From Heterocephalus glaber (taxonomy: Eukaryota > Chordata > Mammalia > Rodentia > Bathyergidae): DNA of 64,000 nt. The number at the start of each line of letters is the position of its first letter. The stretch's first letter is position 1. The notes beneath the pieces were generated by a model. That model saw only the letters and a program-made list of their open reading frames with translations, made no database searches and was not told the origin of the DNA. A program made the position numbers and the translations under genes. Below are positions 34,560 to 46,531 of the stretch, piece after piece. The stretch is taken from positions 10,867,438 to 10,931,437 of the forward strand of contig NW_004624776.1 of NCBI RefSeq assembly GCF_000247695.1, in the 5' to 3' direction.

Positions 34560-35400
34560 AAATTCTTGGAATCCTCCAAGTGATAAATGTCTTGGTGTGC
34601 TAGGGAGCTGACTGGTGGCCCATAGACCCTATGTAATGTCAGGGTGGGAGCTGGTCAATGGAAGACCAAGACCCTGTTGGAGGGTTGGGACTTTCAGCCC
34701 CACCTCCCAGCCTCTGGTGAGGGGAGAGGAGCTGAACATTTAACTGATCACAGTGGCCAGTTATTTAATCACTTCTGCCTGTGCAGTGATGCCTCTATAA
34801 AAACCCAAAAAGGTGCTGGGGATCTAGCTCAGTGGTTCCGCCACCTGCCTCGCAAGCGCAAGGACCGGAGTTCGATCTCTGGTACCCAGAAAAAGAAACA
34901 GAAAAACCCAAAAGGGCAGGATACAGAGGGTTTCCAGACAGCTGAACAGGTGGAGGGTCCTTGAAGGCTTGGAAGCTTTGTGCCCCTCCCCAACTCTGTG
35001 GTCAGTGCATCTCTTCCCATCTAGTGTTCATTGGCATCCTTTGTAGTGTTCTCCACAGAAACCCAGAAATGTTTTTCTCTGAGTTCAGTAAGCCACTCAA
35101 GAAAATTAATTGAACCCAGTTGTGTGTGGTGGGAGCCCCAATTTATAGCCAGTTGGTTAGAAGGACCACTAAAACAGCCTAGGGCTTGTGCATAAAACCA
35201 GAAATGTGTGGGGGACTCAAGTACTGAGCCCTCAGTTTGTGAGATCTGATGCTGTCTCCAGGTAGTGACAGAATTGAATTGAATTTTAGATACCTAGCTG
35301 CTGCCCACTGTAGAATTGATTGCTAGGTCATAGACATTTTCTGTGTTGATTGTTGAGTTTAAGTGAATTTGTTTTTTTCACATATTTGGTGTCAGAAACT
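34560..35400 (+). mobile_element. ERVL-type solo LTR
   Basis: Contains ATGCCTCTATAAAAACCCAA, CAGTGCATCTCTTCCCATC, TTCAGTAAGCCACTCAAG, CCCAATTTATAGCCAGTTGG, GTTTGTGAGATCTGATGCTG and ends near TTTGGTGTCAGAAACTTG. This order resembles an MLT2-like ERVL LTR. An ID SINE has inserted at 34812. No retroviral genes are visible. The family name is from memory and the 5' boundary is approximate. Confidence 0.6.
34812..34903 (+). mobile_element. ID SINE inside LTR
   Basis: Sense ID with an A-rich tail; AAACCCAAAA flanks both sides as target duplication. Confidence 0.95.
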
Positions 35401-35416
35401 TGTAAGTATATAGGTA

Positions 35417-35493
35417 CAGTAATGGCAAACCTTTTAGAGTTTTCAATGATAATGCCCGACTGCAGCACAGGTGCTATAGGTTCGCCACCACTG
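35417..35493 (+). mobile_element. hAT-like miniature element, copy B
   Basis: 77 bp from CAGTAATGGCAAACCTTTTA to GGTTCGCCACCACTG, with inverted termini. Opposite orientation to copy A. No convincing flanking duplication. Confidence 0.75.
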
Positions 35494-35519
35494 GATGAAA
35501 GAAGCTGTTTGCATAGTAT

Positions 35520-36785
35520 TTAAGCTTGTGTGTCTGATTTATTTCACTTAGTGTTGTGTTTTCAAGGTACATCCATTTTCCTAGGAATGGTTCAAATTCA
35601 TCCTTCTTTAGCAGAGAAGGATTCCATTGTGTATAAATACCATATTTTTAAAAAATCCATTTGTCTGTTGATGGATGTGTATACAGGCTGCTTCCAAGAT
35701 TTGCTATTATGAATTATGCTCCTATAAACATGGATATGCACGTATTGCTGTAATTAATATCTTTAATTCTTTCTCTGGAAGACACTTTGAAGGGAAATAG
35801 CTGGGCCAAATGGAGTTTCTATTTTTAGTTTTTTGAGAAAACACGTTTGAGGAACCATACTGATTTTCATGATTATACTAGTTTACATTCCTAGTTTACA
35901 TTATTTACCAATAATGTAGAAGCCCCAACCTACTCAGCAGCCTCACCAGCATTTGTTGTTATCTTATTTCTTGATGTTTGCCATTCTTACTGGAATAAGG
36001 TGAAATACCGGCAGTGATGTTTTAATTTGCATTTCAGTAATGGTCAGTGACTGTTGAACATTTTTATGTGTGTGTATTTATGGGTCATTTGTATTCTGCA
36101 AAGTATTCAATTCAGTTGTCTATTTTTTGATTGGGTCTTTTATTTGAGGGGGTCTTTTTTTTTTAGTTCTTTATATATTCTATATATTAGCCAACTGAGG
36201 TGTAGCTGGCAAATTTTTTTTCCCATTCTATAGGTTATCTCTTCACTCTGTTGGTTGTTTCCTTTGCTGCGCAGAAGCTTTTTAATTTTATATAATCTCA
36301 TTTGTTGATTCTTGATGTTGTTTCTTATGCCATTGGGATTCTGTTTGGAAAGTCTTTGCCTACCCCTGTGCCTTCAAGACTTATTTTCTAGCAGGTTAAG
36401 TTTTTCTGTTTTGATATTTAGATCTTTGATTGATTTTTATTTTAATTTAGTACATGATGAAAGATATGGGTCTAGACTCAATGTTCTGCAGGTACAGTAT
36501 ATAGCCAGTTTTCTCAGCACCGTTTGCTGAAGAGGCTGTCTTTTCTCCAGCATATGTTTTTGGCCCCTTTGTCAAAGATCAGGTGGTTGAATGTGTCTGG
36601 GGTTGTTTCTGCATCCTCTGTTTTATTCCATTGGTCTACAAGTCTGTTGTGCCAGTATCATGCTGTTTTTTTGTTTTTGTTTTAAATCACTATAGCTTTG
36701 TAATATATCTTGAAGTCTGGGTTTATGATGTGTCCTGCTTTGCTCTTATTACACAGGATTGTTTTTGCTGTTCTGGGTCTCACAT
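35520..36785 (-). mobile_element. LINE-1 fragment, left part
   Basis: Antisense L1 ORF2 C-terminal half with landmarks also seen in the copies at 15.2 and 53.6 kb, such as TTGCTGCGCAGAAGCTTTTT. Broken after GTTCTGGGTCT by an LTR insertion and resumed at about 37395. Confidence 0.85.
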
Positions 36786-36786
36786 T

Positions 36787-37394
36787 GATATAGGCAAAAT
36801 AATATAACTCCCAACGTGCTAGATGTCAAATACGCAGAGTTCGTATTCCCTGAAATCGAAGAATGAATTCTAAGGAACAACAGGTTAATAGGAAAATTTT
36901 ATTGAGAGAGATAGCTCCTCAGAGATAGGAGGGGACCCAAAAGTAGATTGCCAGTGAGCTCACTTCTCAAAGGAAGTTTTATGGAGCAAAATCATGAGGT
37001 GGGTACAAAATCACAAGGTGGGTACAGCATAGGTCAAAACTATGATCAACCAATAAGATTACAAGTATCGTCACTTAGGCAGTATTTATCCAGTAGGGAA
37101 GCAGGTCACAAAGCAAGTGTACATGGAAAGAACAGGACTTTTTTAGGAAGGGATGGATCAGAAGGTCCTGGTCACCCAAGGGGTGACTGATGTCTATCTG
37201 TATTGTATTGGACCAGGTGATACCACTTATCCTTTGGAGAGGTATGTGGGACTGGAGGTTTGTCTATATCTTGAGGCCTGGCCTTTTAACAGATGTGCCT
37301 CCAGCCACAGTTGTAATGTGTTCTTGTCCTCTGCACTGATTCCCTTGAGTGCCTACCTCTGTCTGACTGCCTATAATATTTCTACCTAATTGAG
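36787..37394 (-). mobile_element. Solo LTR inserted in L1
   Basis: About 608 bp of non-L1 sequence splits a continuous L1. On the minus strand it has an AATAAA signal at 36904-36899 followed by a U5-like tail, consistent with an endogenous retrovirus LTR. No gag, pol or env sequence is present. The exact family and TG/CA ends are not resolved. Confidence 0.6.
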
Positions 37395-38690
37395 GTACTA
37401 TAATAATATGAATTTTGTTTTTTCTAGTTCTGTGAGCAATACTACTATTAGGATTGTGTTAAATCTATGTATCAGTATGGGAGTATTGACTATATTGGTT
37501 CTCCTGTCCAAGAACAGGGGATATCTTTCTATTTTCTGATTTCTTCTTTGATTTCCTTATTCAGAGTTTTGTGGTTTTCACTGTAATAGTCTTTTACTTC
37601 CTTGGTTAGGTTAATTCCTAAATATTTAATTTTGTTTGGAGGTATCATGAATGGTGTTGTTTTCCTAATTGTTTCTCAGTATGTATATTATTGGTGTACA
37701 GAAATGCTGTTGATTTTTGTGTATTGATTTTGTAACATGCTGCATTGCTGAACTTGGTTATTCTGAGAGTCTTTTGATGGAATTTCAAAATAAAGGATCA
37801 TGTCATCTGTAAATAATAGTAATTTGATTTCTTTCTTTCCTATACATATCCCTTTTATTTCTTTCTCTTGCCTGATATCTGTAGCTAATTTTCCAAGTAC
37901 TGTATTGAACAGGAGTGGTGATAGCAGACATCCTTGTCTTGTTCCTGGTTTTAAATGGAAAGCTTCCAACCCCATTTAATATGATGTTTATTATTGGTTT
38001 GTCTTACATGGTTTTTATCAGAATGAGGTAAGGTCCCTCTATATCTGTTTTCTTCAGGGTTTTATCATGAATGGATATTAGATTTTTGTCAGAAGCTTTT
38101 TCTGCATCTACTGATATGATCCTGTGATTTTTGTCCTTGCTTCTGTCAATATGGTGTATCATATTTATTGATTTGCATATGTTGGACCATCCTTGCATCC
38201 CTAGGATAAAACCTACTTGATCATGATGCATGTTCTTTTTGATGATATGTTTCCTTCTATTTGCCAATATCTTATTGTGGGTTTTTGTATCTATGTTCAT
38301 TAAGGAGAGTGGCCTGTAAGTTTTCCTTTTTAGTTGGATCCTTGTCTGGTTTTGGAATCAGAATGATGCTGGCTTCCATGAATGAGTTTGGAAGCACTCC
38401 TTCCCTTTCATTTTCATTAAAGAGTTTAAATATTGGTGTTATAGCCAGTCTGAAGGACTTGTCAAATTCAGCAGTAAATCCACCAGGTCCTGGGCTTTTC
38501 TTAGTTGGTAGATGTTTTTGAATTTTTATGTCTTTTTGGTTCAGGTTTTGTCATTCATATGTGTTTAGGAATCTGTCCATTTCTCCAACATTCTCCAGTT
38601 TGTTGGAAGTACAATACTTTATAATGTTTACTAATGATCTTCTGTATTTCAGTGGTAGTCTGTTGTGATTTCAAAAAGCTTTTATTCTTA
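37395..38690 (-). mobile_element. LINE-1 fragment, right part
   Basis: Continuation of the L1 from 36785 on the minus strand. The reverse-transcriptase piece with [13 protein letters not shown] and FTDDMILY is at 37688-37975, and a further RT piece is at 38004-38300. Ends abruptly near 38690, so the copy is 5' truncated. Confidence 0.85.
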
Positions 38691-38784
38691 TTCTGGAGCA
38701 CAAGGGGAAAAGCTGTCCAGAGTCAGAAATCCTGGTCTGACTCAAATGAAAGGACTGTAATAGGAGTTTTGTTTTGGTTTTGGT

Positions 38785-38965
38785 TTGTGTCACTGAGAGT
38801 TGAACTCCAGGATCTTTAACTGAGATGCATTTCTACCCCTTTTTTATTTTTATTTTGAGATAGGTTCTCACTAAATTGCCCAGACTGGGCTTGAACTTGA
38901 AGTCCTCTTGCCTGAGCTTCCCAGTGTGCTGGGATTACAGGTGCACCACTGTGCCTAGCAAGAGA
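38785..38965 (-). mobile_element. B4-like SINE
   Basis: Antisense ID-type start (GAGAGTTGAACTCCAGGATC, CTGAGATGCATTTCTACCCC), T-rich linker, then B1 (GAGATAGGTTCTCACTAAAT to CTGGGATTACAGGTGCACC). Confidence 0.8.
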
Positions 38966-38969
38966 GTGT

Positions 38970-39495
38970 TTTTATAGTGCCCTTGGAATGGGCAGGAACC
39001 TAGTCTCCTTAATGTCATTTCATGTAGAAGTGGAGTTTCAGTTACTCCTGTGCTCTTCCTCATCATCCCTCTTAATCCTGTGCATATTATATTATCGTTT
39101 TGAATCCCCAGCTAGGGGTGTGGATTTTATTTAGTGACTATTCCTTGCATGAGTTTCCCTTCACCATGAGGGTGGGGGGATCCTAAAGTAGGTCATTCAT
39201 TGTTCTGTCTCAATAGGTCTGATCAGTAAGCTAAATTTACTTTATTTTTTTTGGTCCTAACTTAAGAGTCATTAAACATTAACCTGATTTCTCAGTTTTC
39301 AGTCTTGGTGGTTTTAACTGAGCCTGTAGTCTTTACAAGTGTTAGCAACTGTTTCAGGATGGCAGCAAACTTGCAGACTCACTTAGAATCTAGGAACACC
39401 TGTCTCACATGCCCTTCTATTTATCAAATTCATTAACAGTTTTGTTTACTTAAAGATTATATGCATTGCTTCTTAAATAAGGGAACTTGATTTTT
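38970..39495 (+). other. LNX2: LNX2 intron 1, nothing recognised
   Basis: Intron sequence; no feature identified. Confidence 0.35.
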
Positions 39496-39499
39496 ATCT

Positions 39500-39581
39500 C
39501 TTTTTTTGGTACCGGGGGTCGAACTTGGTAATTTGCGCTTGAGAGGCAGGCTCCAGAACCACTGAGCTGAATCTCCGGCCC
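39500..39581 (-). mobile_element. ID SINE
   Basis: Antisense ID. Duplication GGGAACTTGATTTTTAT (39481-39497) and GGGAGCTTGATTTTTTAT (39583-39600) flanks it. Confidence 0.95.
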
Positions 39582-39697
39582 AGGGAGCTTGATTTTTTAT
39601 TGGTCAAGTAATACATGGCCTTTTTAGAAAAGTTAGAAAATATAGGTAAACATAAGAAGGTAAAAAGTCACATGTGGTCCCTATGGCAGGTAGCACC

Positions 39698-40391
39698 TTT
39701 TTTTTTTATAGAGAACTTTTATTACATCATTAAAATATCACAAATTGGTCTTATAATCCATAAGCTTGTTTCTGTAGCTGGGTAACTCTTGGATCTTATT
39801 CATCAGGCTGCCGAACTGTTGCTTTTTCAGGAACATAGATAACCATCTGATATCCTTGTTTTTGACTGTTGTGGCCTGCTGAATCAAAGCAGCTGAATTT
39901 AAAACAAGCTCATTGTCATTTCCTTTAAGGATTAGTTCATATTTCTGGGCTTGAGAAACCGAGCAAGCAACACCTCCCCTTATTCAAACCCAGCAGATGT
40001 ATTTTTCACGCAAGAAATGCCATATTTCAACAAGAGACCCATTCTCCTGAATAGCAGTGTTGCTGGGGAAGTGAGCATACACAGGCTTCATCTTGTAATG
40101 GAAGCCAGCGTAACACCCTTGATCATGACTGTACATGGCTATACATGACTACAGATCGAGCGAATAGCAGCCAGTTCCTGTTTCCCCATTTGTCAACCCA
40201 GAGCCTCTTCTTTTTCTTTCCAAGGAGACTGAGTTCTACATTGGCATGGTTGAAATCCCTCCATAGGGTTCCTCTGGGGCCCCTCACAATAACTGTGCAT
40301 CCCTTCAGAGTGATGTTGCCATTTTCTGGAATGTTGACAATCTGATTGCTGAGAAATGTTCATCATTCTCGAAGGGGATGCAGCAAAGAGA
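39698..40391 (-). pseudogene. RPL9: RPL9 processed pseudogene
   Basis: Intronless retrocopy of ribosomal protein L9 mRNA. On the minus strand it starts with the 5'UTR-like CTTTGCTGCATC near 40391. The coding remnant shows readable blocks such as [14 protein letters not shown] and [16 protein letters not shown]. It ends with AATAAA and then poly-A (plus-strand T-run 39698-39706). Frameshifts and a premature TGA near the middle (reading after YSHVQS) abolish the protein; the normal protein has about 192 residues. It lies in LNX2 intron 1, antisense to LNX2. Retrocopies of RPL9 are common in mammals. Confidence 0.93.
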
Positions 40392-40784
40392 GAGTAGTGC
40401 TGTTTTAAAATTTCTACACACTAAGCTTTACATTATCGAAAGAATATATTAAAGTATAAAAGGAAATATTTGCCAGGTTGGATAATGATTTATAGTATAG
40501 ATGGGTATAACTAATGCCTAAAAAGTTTACAGTAAATGTCCTTAAATAATAAAAATATTCAGTCACCCCATCTCCAAGACATTTGCCTGGACTGATAATA
40601 AAAGATGATAAAGAAAATGTTTTAAAGTAAATAATTTACTTATATTAACTCTTTTTCTATCAGAAGTTAATATTCTCAGTAATATCACTTTTATACCCTT
40701 TTCATTTCTTTTTTAAATTTGAAATTCAGTTTCAGTAGTCTGAGGCATTTTGTTAATATTATGGTATTAAGACTGACTCATCTG

Positions 40785-40874
40785 AGGCCAGGGATTTAGC
40801 TCAGTGATTCCTTGGCTGCCTTGCAAGTTCAAGGTCCTGAGTTCGATCCCCAGTACCAAAACAAAACAAAACAA
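40785..40874 (+). mobile_element. ID SINE
   Basis: Sense ID with (CAAAA)n tail; perfect 16-bp duplication AAGACTGACTCATCTG at 40769-40784 and 40875-40890. Confidence 0.95.
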
Positions 40875-40981
40875 AAGACTGACTCATCTGCCCTTTTTAG
40901 CTAAGCTGTTAAGCATACAACATACCTCATATTTTCTATTTACATTTAAGTAGCTGATATTGTTTCATTTACTTTAAAAAT

Positions 40982-41150
40982 AGTACACATATCCTTAATA
41001 TTATTGCACTAAGACTGACTACAACTTACTGTATAGTCAAACAGTATTTTATATTTTGTGCTTTCAAAATGGTACACATATCCTTAATATTATTCCACTA
41101 TGCCTGACCACAGGTTACTATATAATCAAACAATATTTTTACCTCCCCAA
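40982..41150 (+). repeat. 89-bp tandem duplication
   Basis: Two diverged head-to-tail copies. GTACACATATCCTTAATATT occurs at 40983 and 41072, and the following ACTATA/ACTGTATAGTCAAACA region also matches. Two-copy repeat of unique intron sequence. Confidence 0.8.
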
Positions 41151-41170
41151 ATAAATGCACAAAACTATTC

Positions 41171-41262
41171 TTTTTTTTTTTTTTTTTGGTACTGGGGATC
41201 GAACTCAGGTCCTGGTGCTTGCGAAGCAGGCGGCAGAACCACTGAGCTACATCCCCGGCCCC
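41171..41262 (-). mobile_element. ID SINE
   Basis: Antisense ID with 17-T tail, inserted at the right edge of the tandem duplication. Confidence 0.95.
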
Positions 41263-41486
41263 CTCAAAAGAATATTCTTCATGTATGGTTTTATATTTCT
41301 TCAACCACTACAAAATATATAGCTGGGAGAGCACAATCAGCATCCAGAAGAGAAGTAAGCATTTTGCTGTTTATACTATGTATTAGCATGTATTCATAAC
41401 TAGATACATTGTACATAGAAGTAGCTGGTAATATATAATTGTTTATGTTAATCCATTGTTTGTTTTTTTTAAAAAAAGGAAAACAA

Positions 41487-41660
41487 TTTTTTTTAATTTA
41501 AATTTTATTTTATTGGTACATTTTAGGTATATGATATAATGAGATTCATCATTGGAAATTTGCACCTTTATATAATCTCTCTTGGTTCTTATTTTTTCCT
41601 GCTTCCCCTGCCCACCCTTCAACCTCTCCATCCCTCCCTATTTACAAAGACTTTGTTTCC
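41487..41660 (-). mobile_element. L1 3'UTR end, truncated
   Basis: Antisense copy of an L1 3' terminus: T-run, TTTTATTGGTACATTTTAGG, then a CT-rich tract (polypurine tract on its own strand). Nearly identical in reverse complement to 46532-46694, so both belong to one L1 subfamily. Severely 5' truncated. Confidence 0.8.
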
Positions 41661-42004
41661 ATTTTTTCATTTTCTCATATTAATTCCATTAGGAAAACAT
41701 AATTTTTAAATGTCTCTATTTCTTAAGTAAAGACCTAGGAAATACAGGTATTTTACATATTTCCTGCAGTGGGTTCCTACTGGTAGAAAGCCTATAGGCA
41801 TTATAAGAATAATGCAGCATTTCTAAAGTGATGAATTCTGAATACACTTAGTACCTCAGGGGAAAGGATAACAGGCTGCAGAAGTTGTAAAAGCTTATGT
41901 TGAACATCTAAATTTTAGGAAATGTTTTTTCGATAAGACTACTAGATTTTGGGGGGAGTTTTATTTAGGGCTGGGATATTGAAACAATTAACTATAAAAT
42001 TTCA

Positions 42005-42120
42005 GTCAGCTGTGGTGGTGGCTGTAATCTCAGTAGTATTCAGGAGGCTGAGGCAGGCAGATTGGAAATTAGAGACCAGCCTGGACTTGGACTACATAGT
42101 GAAACCTTGCCTCAAAGCAA
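42005..42120 (+). mobile_element. B1 SINE
   Basis: Sense B1: GCTGTGGTGGTGGCTGTAAT, CAGGAGGCTGAGGCAGGCAG, GAGACCAGCCTGGACTTGGA. The only sense-strand B1 seen in the window. Confidence 0.9.
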
Positions 42121-42330
42121 CATTGAAATCCCAAAGAAATATGATTGTTCTTGTTTAAAGAGCTCAGTATTAGGAATAAAGCCATTGAAATCTCTAATGG
42201 TAATTGTTACCACTTTTAGAAGCTTCTCACAAAACTATGCCTAAAGGTAGAGGCTCTTTAGTAGTGCATTAAAGTCCAGTACATATGGAAAGTTTAAGAA
42301 CTGTCAATATTTGGGAAACTTAACAAGACT

Positions 42331-42440
42331 TTTTTGTTTTTTGTTTTTGTTTTTTGTGTTTTTTTTGGTACTGGGGATTGAACTCAGGTCCTTGCGCTTG
42401 CGCAGCAGTTGGTGAAACCACTGAGCTAAATCTCTGGCCC
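42331..42440 (-). mobile_element. ID SINE, TTTC subfamily
   Basis: Antisense ID with T/G-rich tail; duplication CTTAACAAGACTTTTT on both sides (from 42319 and 42441). Carries the CTGCTGCGC marker. Confidence 0.95.
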
Positions 42441-42454
42441 CTTAACAAGACTTT

Positions 42455-43870
42455 TTAAGGGTGGGTCTTCTACATGAGAATTTTCCAGAAGTAACATTCT
42501 ACAGTATGATTTACAGACTCTTTTATCTCCTCCAATAATTTATCTCTGTGTATTGTGTCTGCAGGTAGCTTAACTAAATCTTAAACCTGTAAATTTGTGA
42601 AGTATAAAATTTTAAAGATAAGTTGAGAAGATAAATGCTAATGATAAGAGTAGCAAATAGCATCAGAGGGATAGATATCTATAATACAGAGTGAAAGGTT
42701 TGCCAAAATATAAAAATCTGATTCCTTTCACCTGCAGTGTTTTGACTCACATTTCTCATGATAAATTAACTAGTTGGCATTTTGATTTATGAATGGCCCA
42801 CTATTTGTTTGGACAATGATTTATTTCACAAGAACCTACTATTCTTGAGGAAACAGATGTAATAAGAGTTTTTAATTGGCAAAACTGTAGTTATTATCGC
42901 ATCCTGATTGTGTTATGTCGTTCTTCAGTCCAGCCAGATGCAGTGACCAACTAGCATATTTGTTTCATTCTCTGAAGCTACTCTGAGTCCTGAAATTCTG
43001 TTGTACTCCATTGGAAAAGACTTGAACCCAATAGCTATTCTTGTTCCTTTATTGGATTTTTTTTAAACATATGGTTTCTAATAAGTTTGATATTTGTGCC
43101 CAGCCTCCAGCAGATTAGCAGTAAGTCATAAGTGTTTTGTATGTGAGGGGGCGAGGAAGAGCAATGAGTGAAAAATATTAAAAGGAAGTGATGGCAGAGA
43201 ATTGAAAAAGTAGCTAAGTTGTAGTGCTCTTTGTGAAAATGTGGATAATACTAAAAGATTAGAGAAAAACTTCTATCTAGTATCTTCTGTTTGAGAAGCT
43301 AAGGAAGCACCTAATATGAAAGAGGCCTCTAGAGAAAGTAGTGGGACATATAAGGAAGTGAGAGCATTCTCTGGTGCTGGTTATGGGATACTAAGAGTGT
43401 AGAGATCCCATGAGGAAGAGAGTCAGAGGGAAATATAGTTGACCTTCTGTGTAGTCCTTATACTCTTGTAAGTAATCTAGGGATGAAATACACAGGACGA
43501 TGCATATGGATTCAATAAATGTAGAAGCGTTTTGTTTTGTTTTTTTAAGTTGTTGGGACATCAGGCTTTTTAAGTGAGAAGTAAGAGAAAGGTTAAAGGA
43601 AGATGTTTTAAAAGTTGTCAAAGAGGTGGACTGTTGAACTCGGGGATGAAGAGGATGGGAGAGGGGAATTAGCCTTTAGACAGGAGAGGGAGAGGTCTGA
43701 TGCAAGAAGAACCTTGAGAATATATATAAATGTAAATAATAAGCTTGTATGTAGGTGATGAAAATGTTTTGTTAATGCGATTAACAAAAAATGAGAGGGA
43801 AATATCACTTCTCATCCTCTCAATTCCTTCCAGAATATAAGATTTATCCCTTTCCTATATAGCTTCACTT
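42455..43870 (+). other. LNX2: LNX2 intron 1, nothing recognised
   Basis: 1.4 kb of intron; no exon, RNA gene or clear repeat identified. Confidence 0.35.
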
Positions 43871-44225
43871 CTCCAAAGAATTGTCCATCTTGAATTCCTC
43901 TTTTCCAATTCTCTCTTGAGTTCATTTCAGGAGGCTTTTGCCCTGTCCGTTCCTCCAAAACACAGTATTAAGGTCACCAGTGAATTACATGTTGCTAAAT
44001 CCAATGCTTAATTCTCAGTCCTGATCTCATTTAACCTGTTTGTAGAATTTGACACAGTTGATTATTCCCTCCTCCTCAAAACACCTTATTTAGCCTCTCC
44101 AAAATTGCACAGTCCCGATTTTCTTCCACCCTTTGAGGGCACCCTTCCTCATCTTGGTTCCTCTTCATCTCCCAGACCTTATAATGTAGAAATGTCCCAA
44201 AACTGGGGCTGAAGACTCCCTTCTC

Positions 44226-44325
44226 AATTTTGAGACACAGTCTAAGTTGCCTAGCCAGGACTTGAGCTTGCAAGTTCTTTCTGCTTCAGCTTCCCTCTGT
44301 GCTGGGATTACAGGCATGTACCAAC
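44226..44325 (-). mobile_element. B1 SINE inside L2
   Basis: Antisense B1: TTGAGACACAGTCTAAGTTG to CTGGGATTACAGGCATGTAC. Confidence 0.8.
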
Positions 44326-44465
44326 TGCTTCTCTTTTTCTGCTCTTGCTCATTCACTCTGCTTTGGTGATCTTTTTCTAGTCTAATGACTTTCCTTACTA
44401 TTTGTACACCGATGTCTCCTACATTCATATGATTCTTGTAGTCCTCTCCTGTGGACAGACTAGTA

Positions 44466-44540
44466 CAGTGACAGTGAACCTTTTAGAGCTTTCAATGATA
44501 AACAGACCACTGCGCACATGCCATAAGTTTGCCACCACTG
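44466..44540 (+). mobile_element. hAT-like miniature element, copy C
   Basis: 75 bp from CAGTGACAGTGAACCTTTTA to GTTTGCCACCACTG. Flanking 8-mers GACTAGTA and GACCAGTA match at 7 of 8 positions, the 8-bp target duplication expected of hAT transposition. Inserted in an L2. Confidence 0.85.
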
Positions 44541-45506
44541 GACCAGTAGATTTATGTGCCTAGTCACTGTGTCTTCTTAGAAGTCTTATAGGTATCTCAG
44601 ATTTTACATGTCCAAACTTATGCATAGCCATTAAACTTGTTCTTTTATAGACTTCTGCTCTCTTTATACTATTTCTATCTTTGCTGTTGCTTAGACCAAA
44701 AATGTTGGAATCATTCTTGACTTCTTCCTGCCATCAGCCTATTGTGTTATATTCATAAACAAATACCATATTGTAAGCAAATCATATCGGTTTTATCCTC
44801 AAAATAGACCTAAAATCGAGTCATTTTCTTACTACTTCCACTTTGACCATTGTGGTCCAGTCTACCTCATCTCTTGCTTGGAATATTTCATTAGGCTTCT
44901 AATTGCTTTATTCTTTGACTCTTTTAGATTATTCTCAACACAGCCTCCAGAATGATCAGTTAAAATTCTAACTTAGAGTAAAGCCAGCGTTTTTAAGACC
45001 TTACAAGATTTAGTTAGCCCCATTTAACCTCTTTCTGTTTTGCTCTTTTTTGTCCACAGTGGCCTCCATACTGTTCATTGATGTTCATCTTAAGGCCTTT
45101 CTACTGATTATCTCATTTGCCCATGGCAAGCATTTCTACCCCAGATACTCTCATAGTTTTCTATTTATTTCTTTTTGGTTTTAATTCAAATACCAATTTC
45201 TCAGTGAGAGTTGATCACCCTATTTAAAATGACTGATCTTCTCCTAATACACTGTCTCCCTATCTGGCTTTCTTTTTCTCACTAATGCTTTTCAGCATCT
45301 AAAATACTACATATTTTATTTTTCTTGTATAATATCTGTTCTCCTCTTCATTGCCTCAGCCCTCCCTCATTGCCCCAGCCCCCCTCCTGTCCAAACTTCA
45401 CAAGGGTAGGGATTTTTATATTTCTTTAGTGCTGAACTCGTAGCACTAGAACAGTAGTGTCTGGCTTATACAAGATTCTTGATCAGTCTGGGAAGAAAAG
45501 ACAGAA

Positions 45507-45532
45507 GGATGGATGGATGGATAGAAGGATAG
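45507..45532. repeat. GGAT/GATA short tandem repeat
   Basis: GGATGGATGGATGGATAGAAGG-type tract at the end of the L2 remnant. Confidence 0.85.
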
Positions 45533-45534
45533 AA

Positions 45535-46520
45535 GATGAAGGTCAGGTTTGAAGATTAGAGAGAATAGTTTGCATTTGAATACATTTTGTTTGAGAACAT
45601 TACCTAGTGGAGACATTGAAAGATAAAATGTCATAGTTATTTAAAGAGTAACAACATAATATAAAATCTGGGATTTTGTTTCCATTAGTTTTTGAAAGTT
45701 GGAGAATTAATATAATTGGAGGTGCATTGTTGATCATCCTAAAGCCTTCATTATAATACAGCCTCTTTATATATTTCTGACCTGACGGTAAAATATTTTT
45801 ATTTCCAGTCATGTAACATTAGGCATTTATATTTTATAGAGATATTTTATTTGCAGTATATCCAAGTCTGAGTGATGAATTACACTGGGGTGAAGATTTT
45901 CTTTTTTTCTCAGTATTAGAACTGTAACTCAGCTCACTTTGATAAGTTACAAGGGCTTCTGGTGGCATGTAGGGATCATTTCATGGTTATTTGTTTGGTC
46001 CAGGCCTGTAAGATGATTGTCTGTTTAGAGTAGCTTTGAGGAGACAAACATCTATCCCACTTCAGACCTCCTTTGGGTCTGACCCAAAGTAATTTTTATA
46101 TGATAACTTTTACATACATTACGTTATAACGAACAAATTGACCATCTTAAATGAAGTCTGTTCTTTTAATTATTGATGTCCCTGATTTGCTTCGGAAGTT
46201 GCAGCATTTAAATTTCTTACATGTTGCCCATAGTTAAGATGATGAAGCCTGAGAACTTTAATCATTAGCAATACCACCACCATAAAACCCATCCTGACTA
46301 TGGTTTAGTTCCACTCCATTTACTTTCATATGTAGGTTTGATCACAGAATAGCAGTGTCTTGCTGATTGCTTTCCATGTATGTATTAGGGGAAATAAGAC
46401 TGAAAAGTTTGTTGTTTTGTAGCTTTAGGTATTTTGTATGAAAAGAATGACTTGAGCAAGATATACATACTGTTAAAAGCCATCTATTTATGCTCCCAAC
46501 AATTACCTGTACTTGCCTTT
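45535..46520 (+). other. LNX2: LNX2 intron 1, nothing recognised
   Basis: About 1 kb of intron; no feature identified. Confidence 0.35.
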
Positions 46521-46531
46521 TAAGAAACAAA

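Larger units (their letters stand above)
43880..45480 (+). mobile_element. L2 LINE remnant, 1.6 kb
   Basis: Long L2 tract: AAGGTCACCAGTGAATTACA, GTTGCTAAATCCAATGCTTA, GAATTTGACACAGTTGATTA, ending in CACAAGGGTAGGGATTTTTA and AGTGTCTGGCT. Interrupted by a B1 (44226) and a hAT-like miniature element (44466). Confidence 0.75.
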
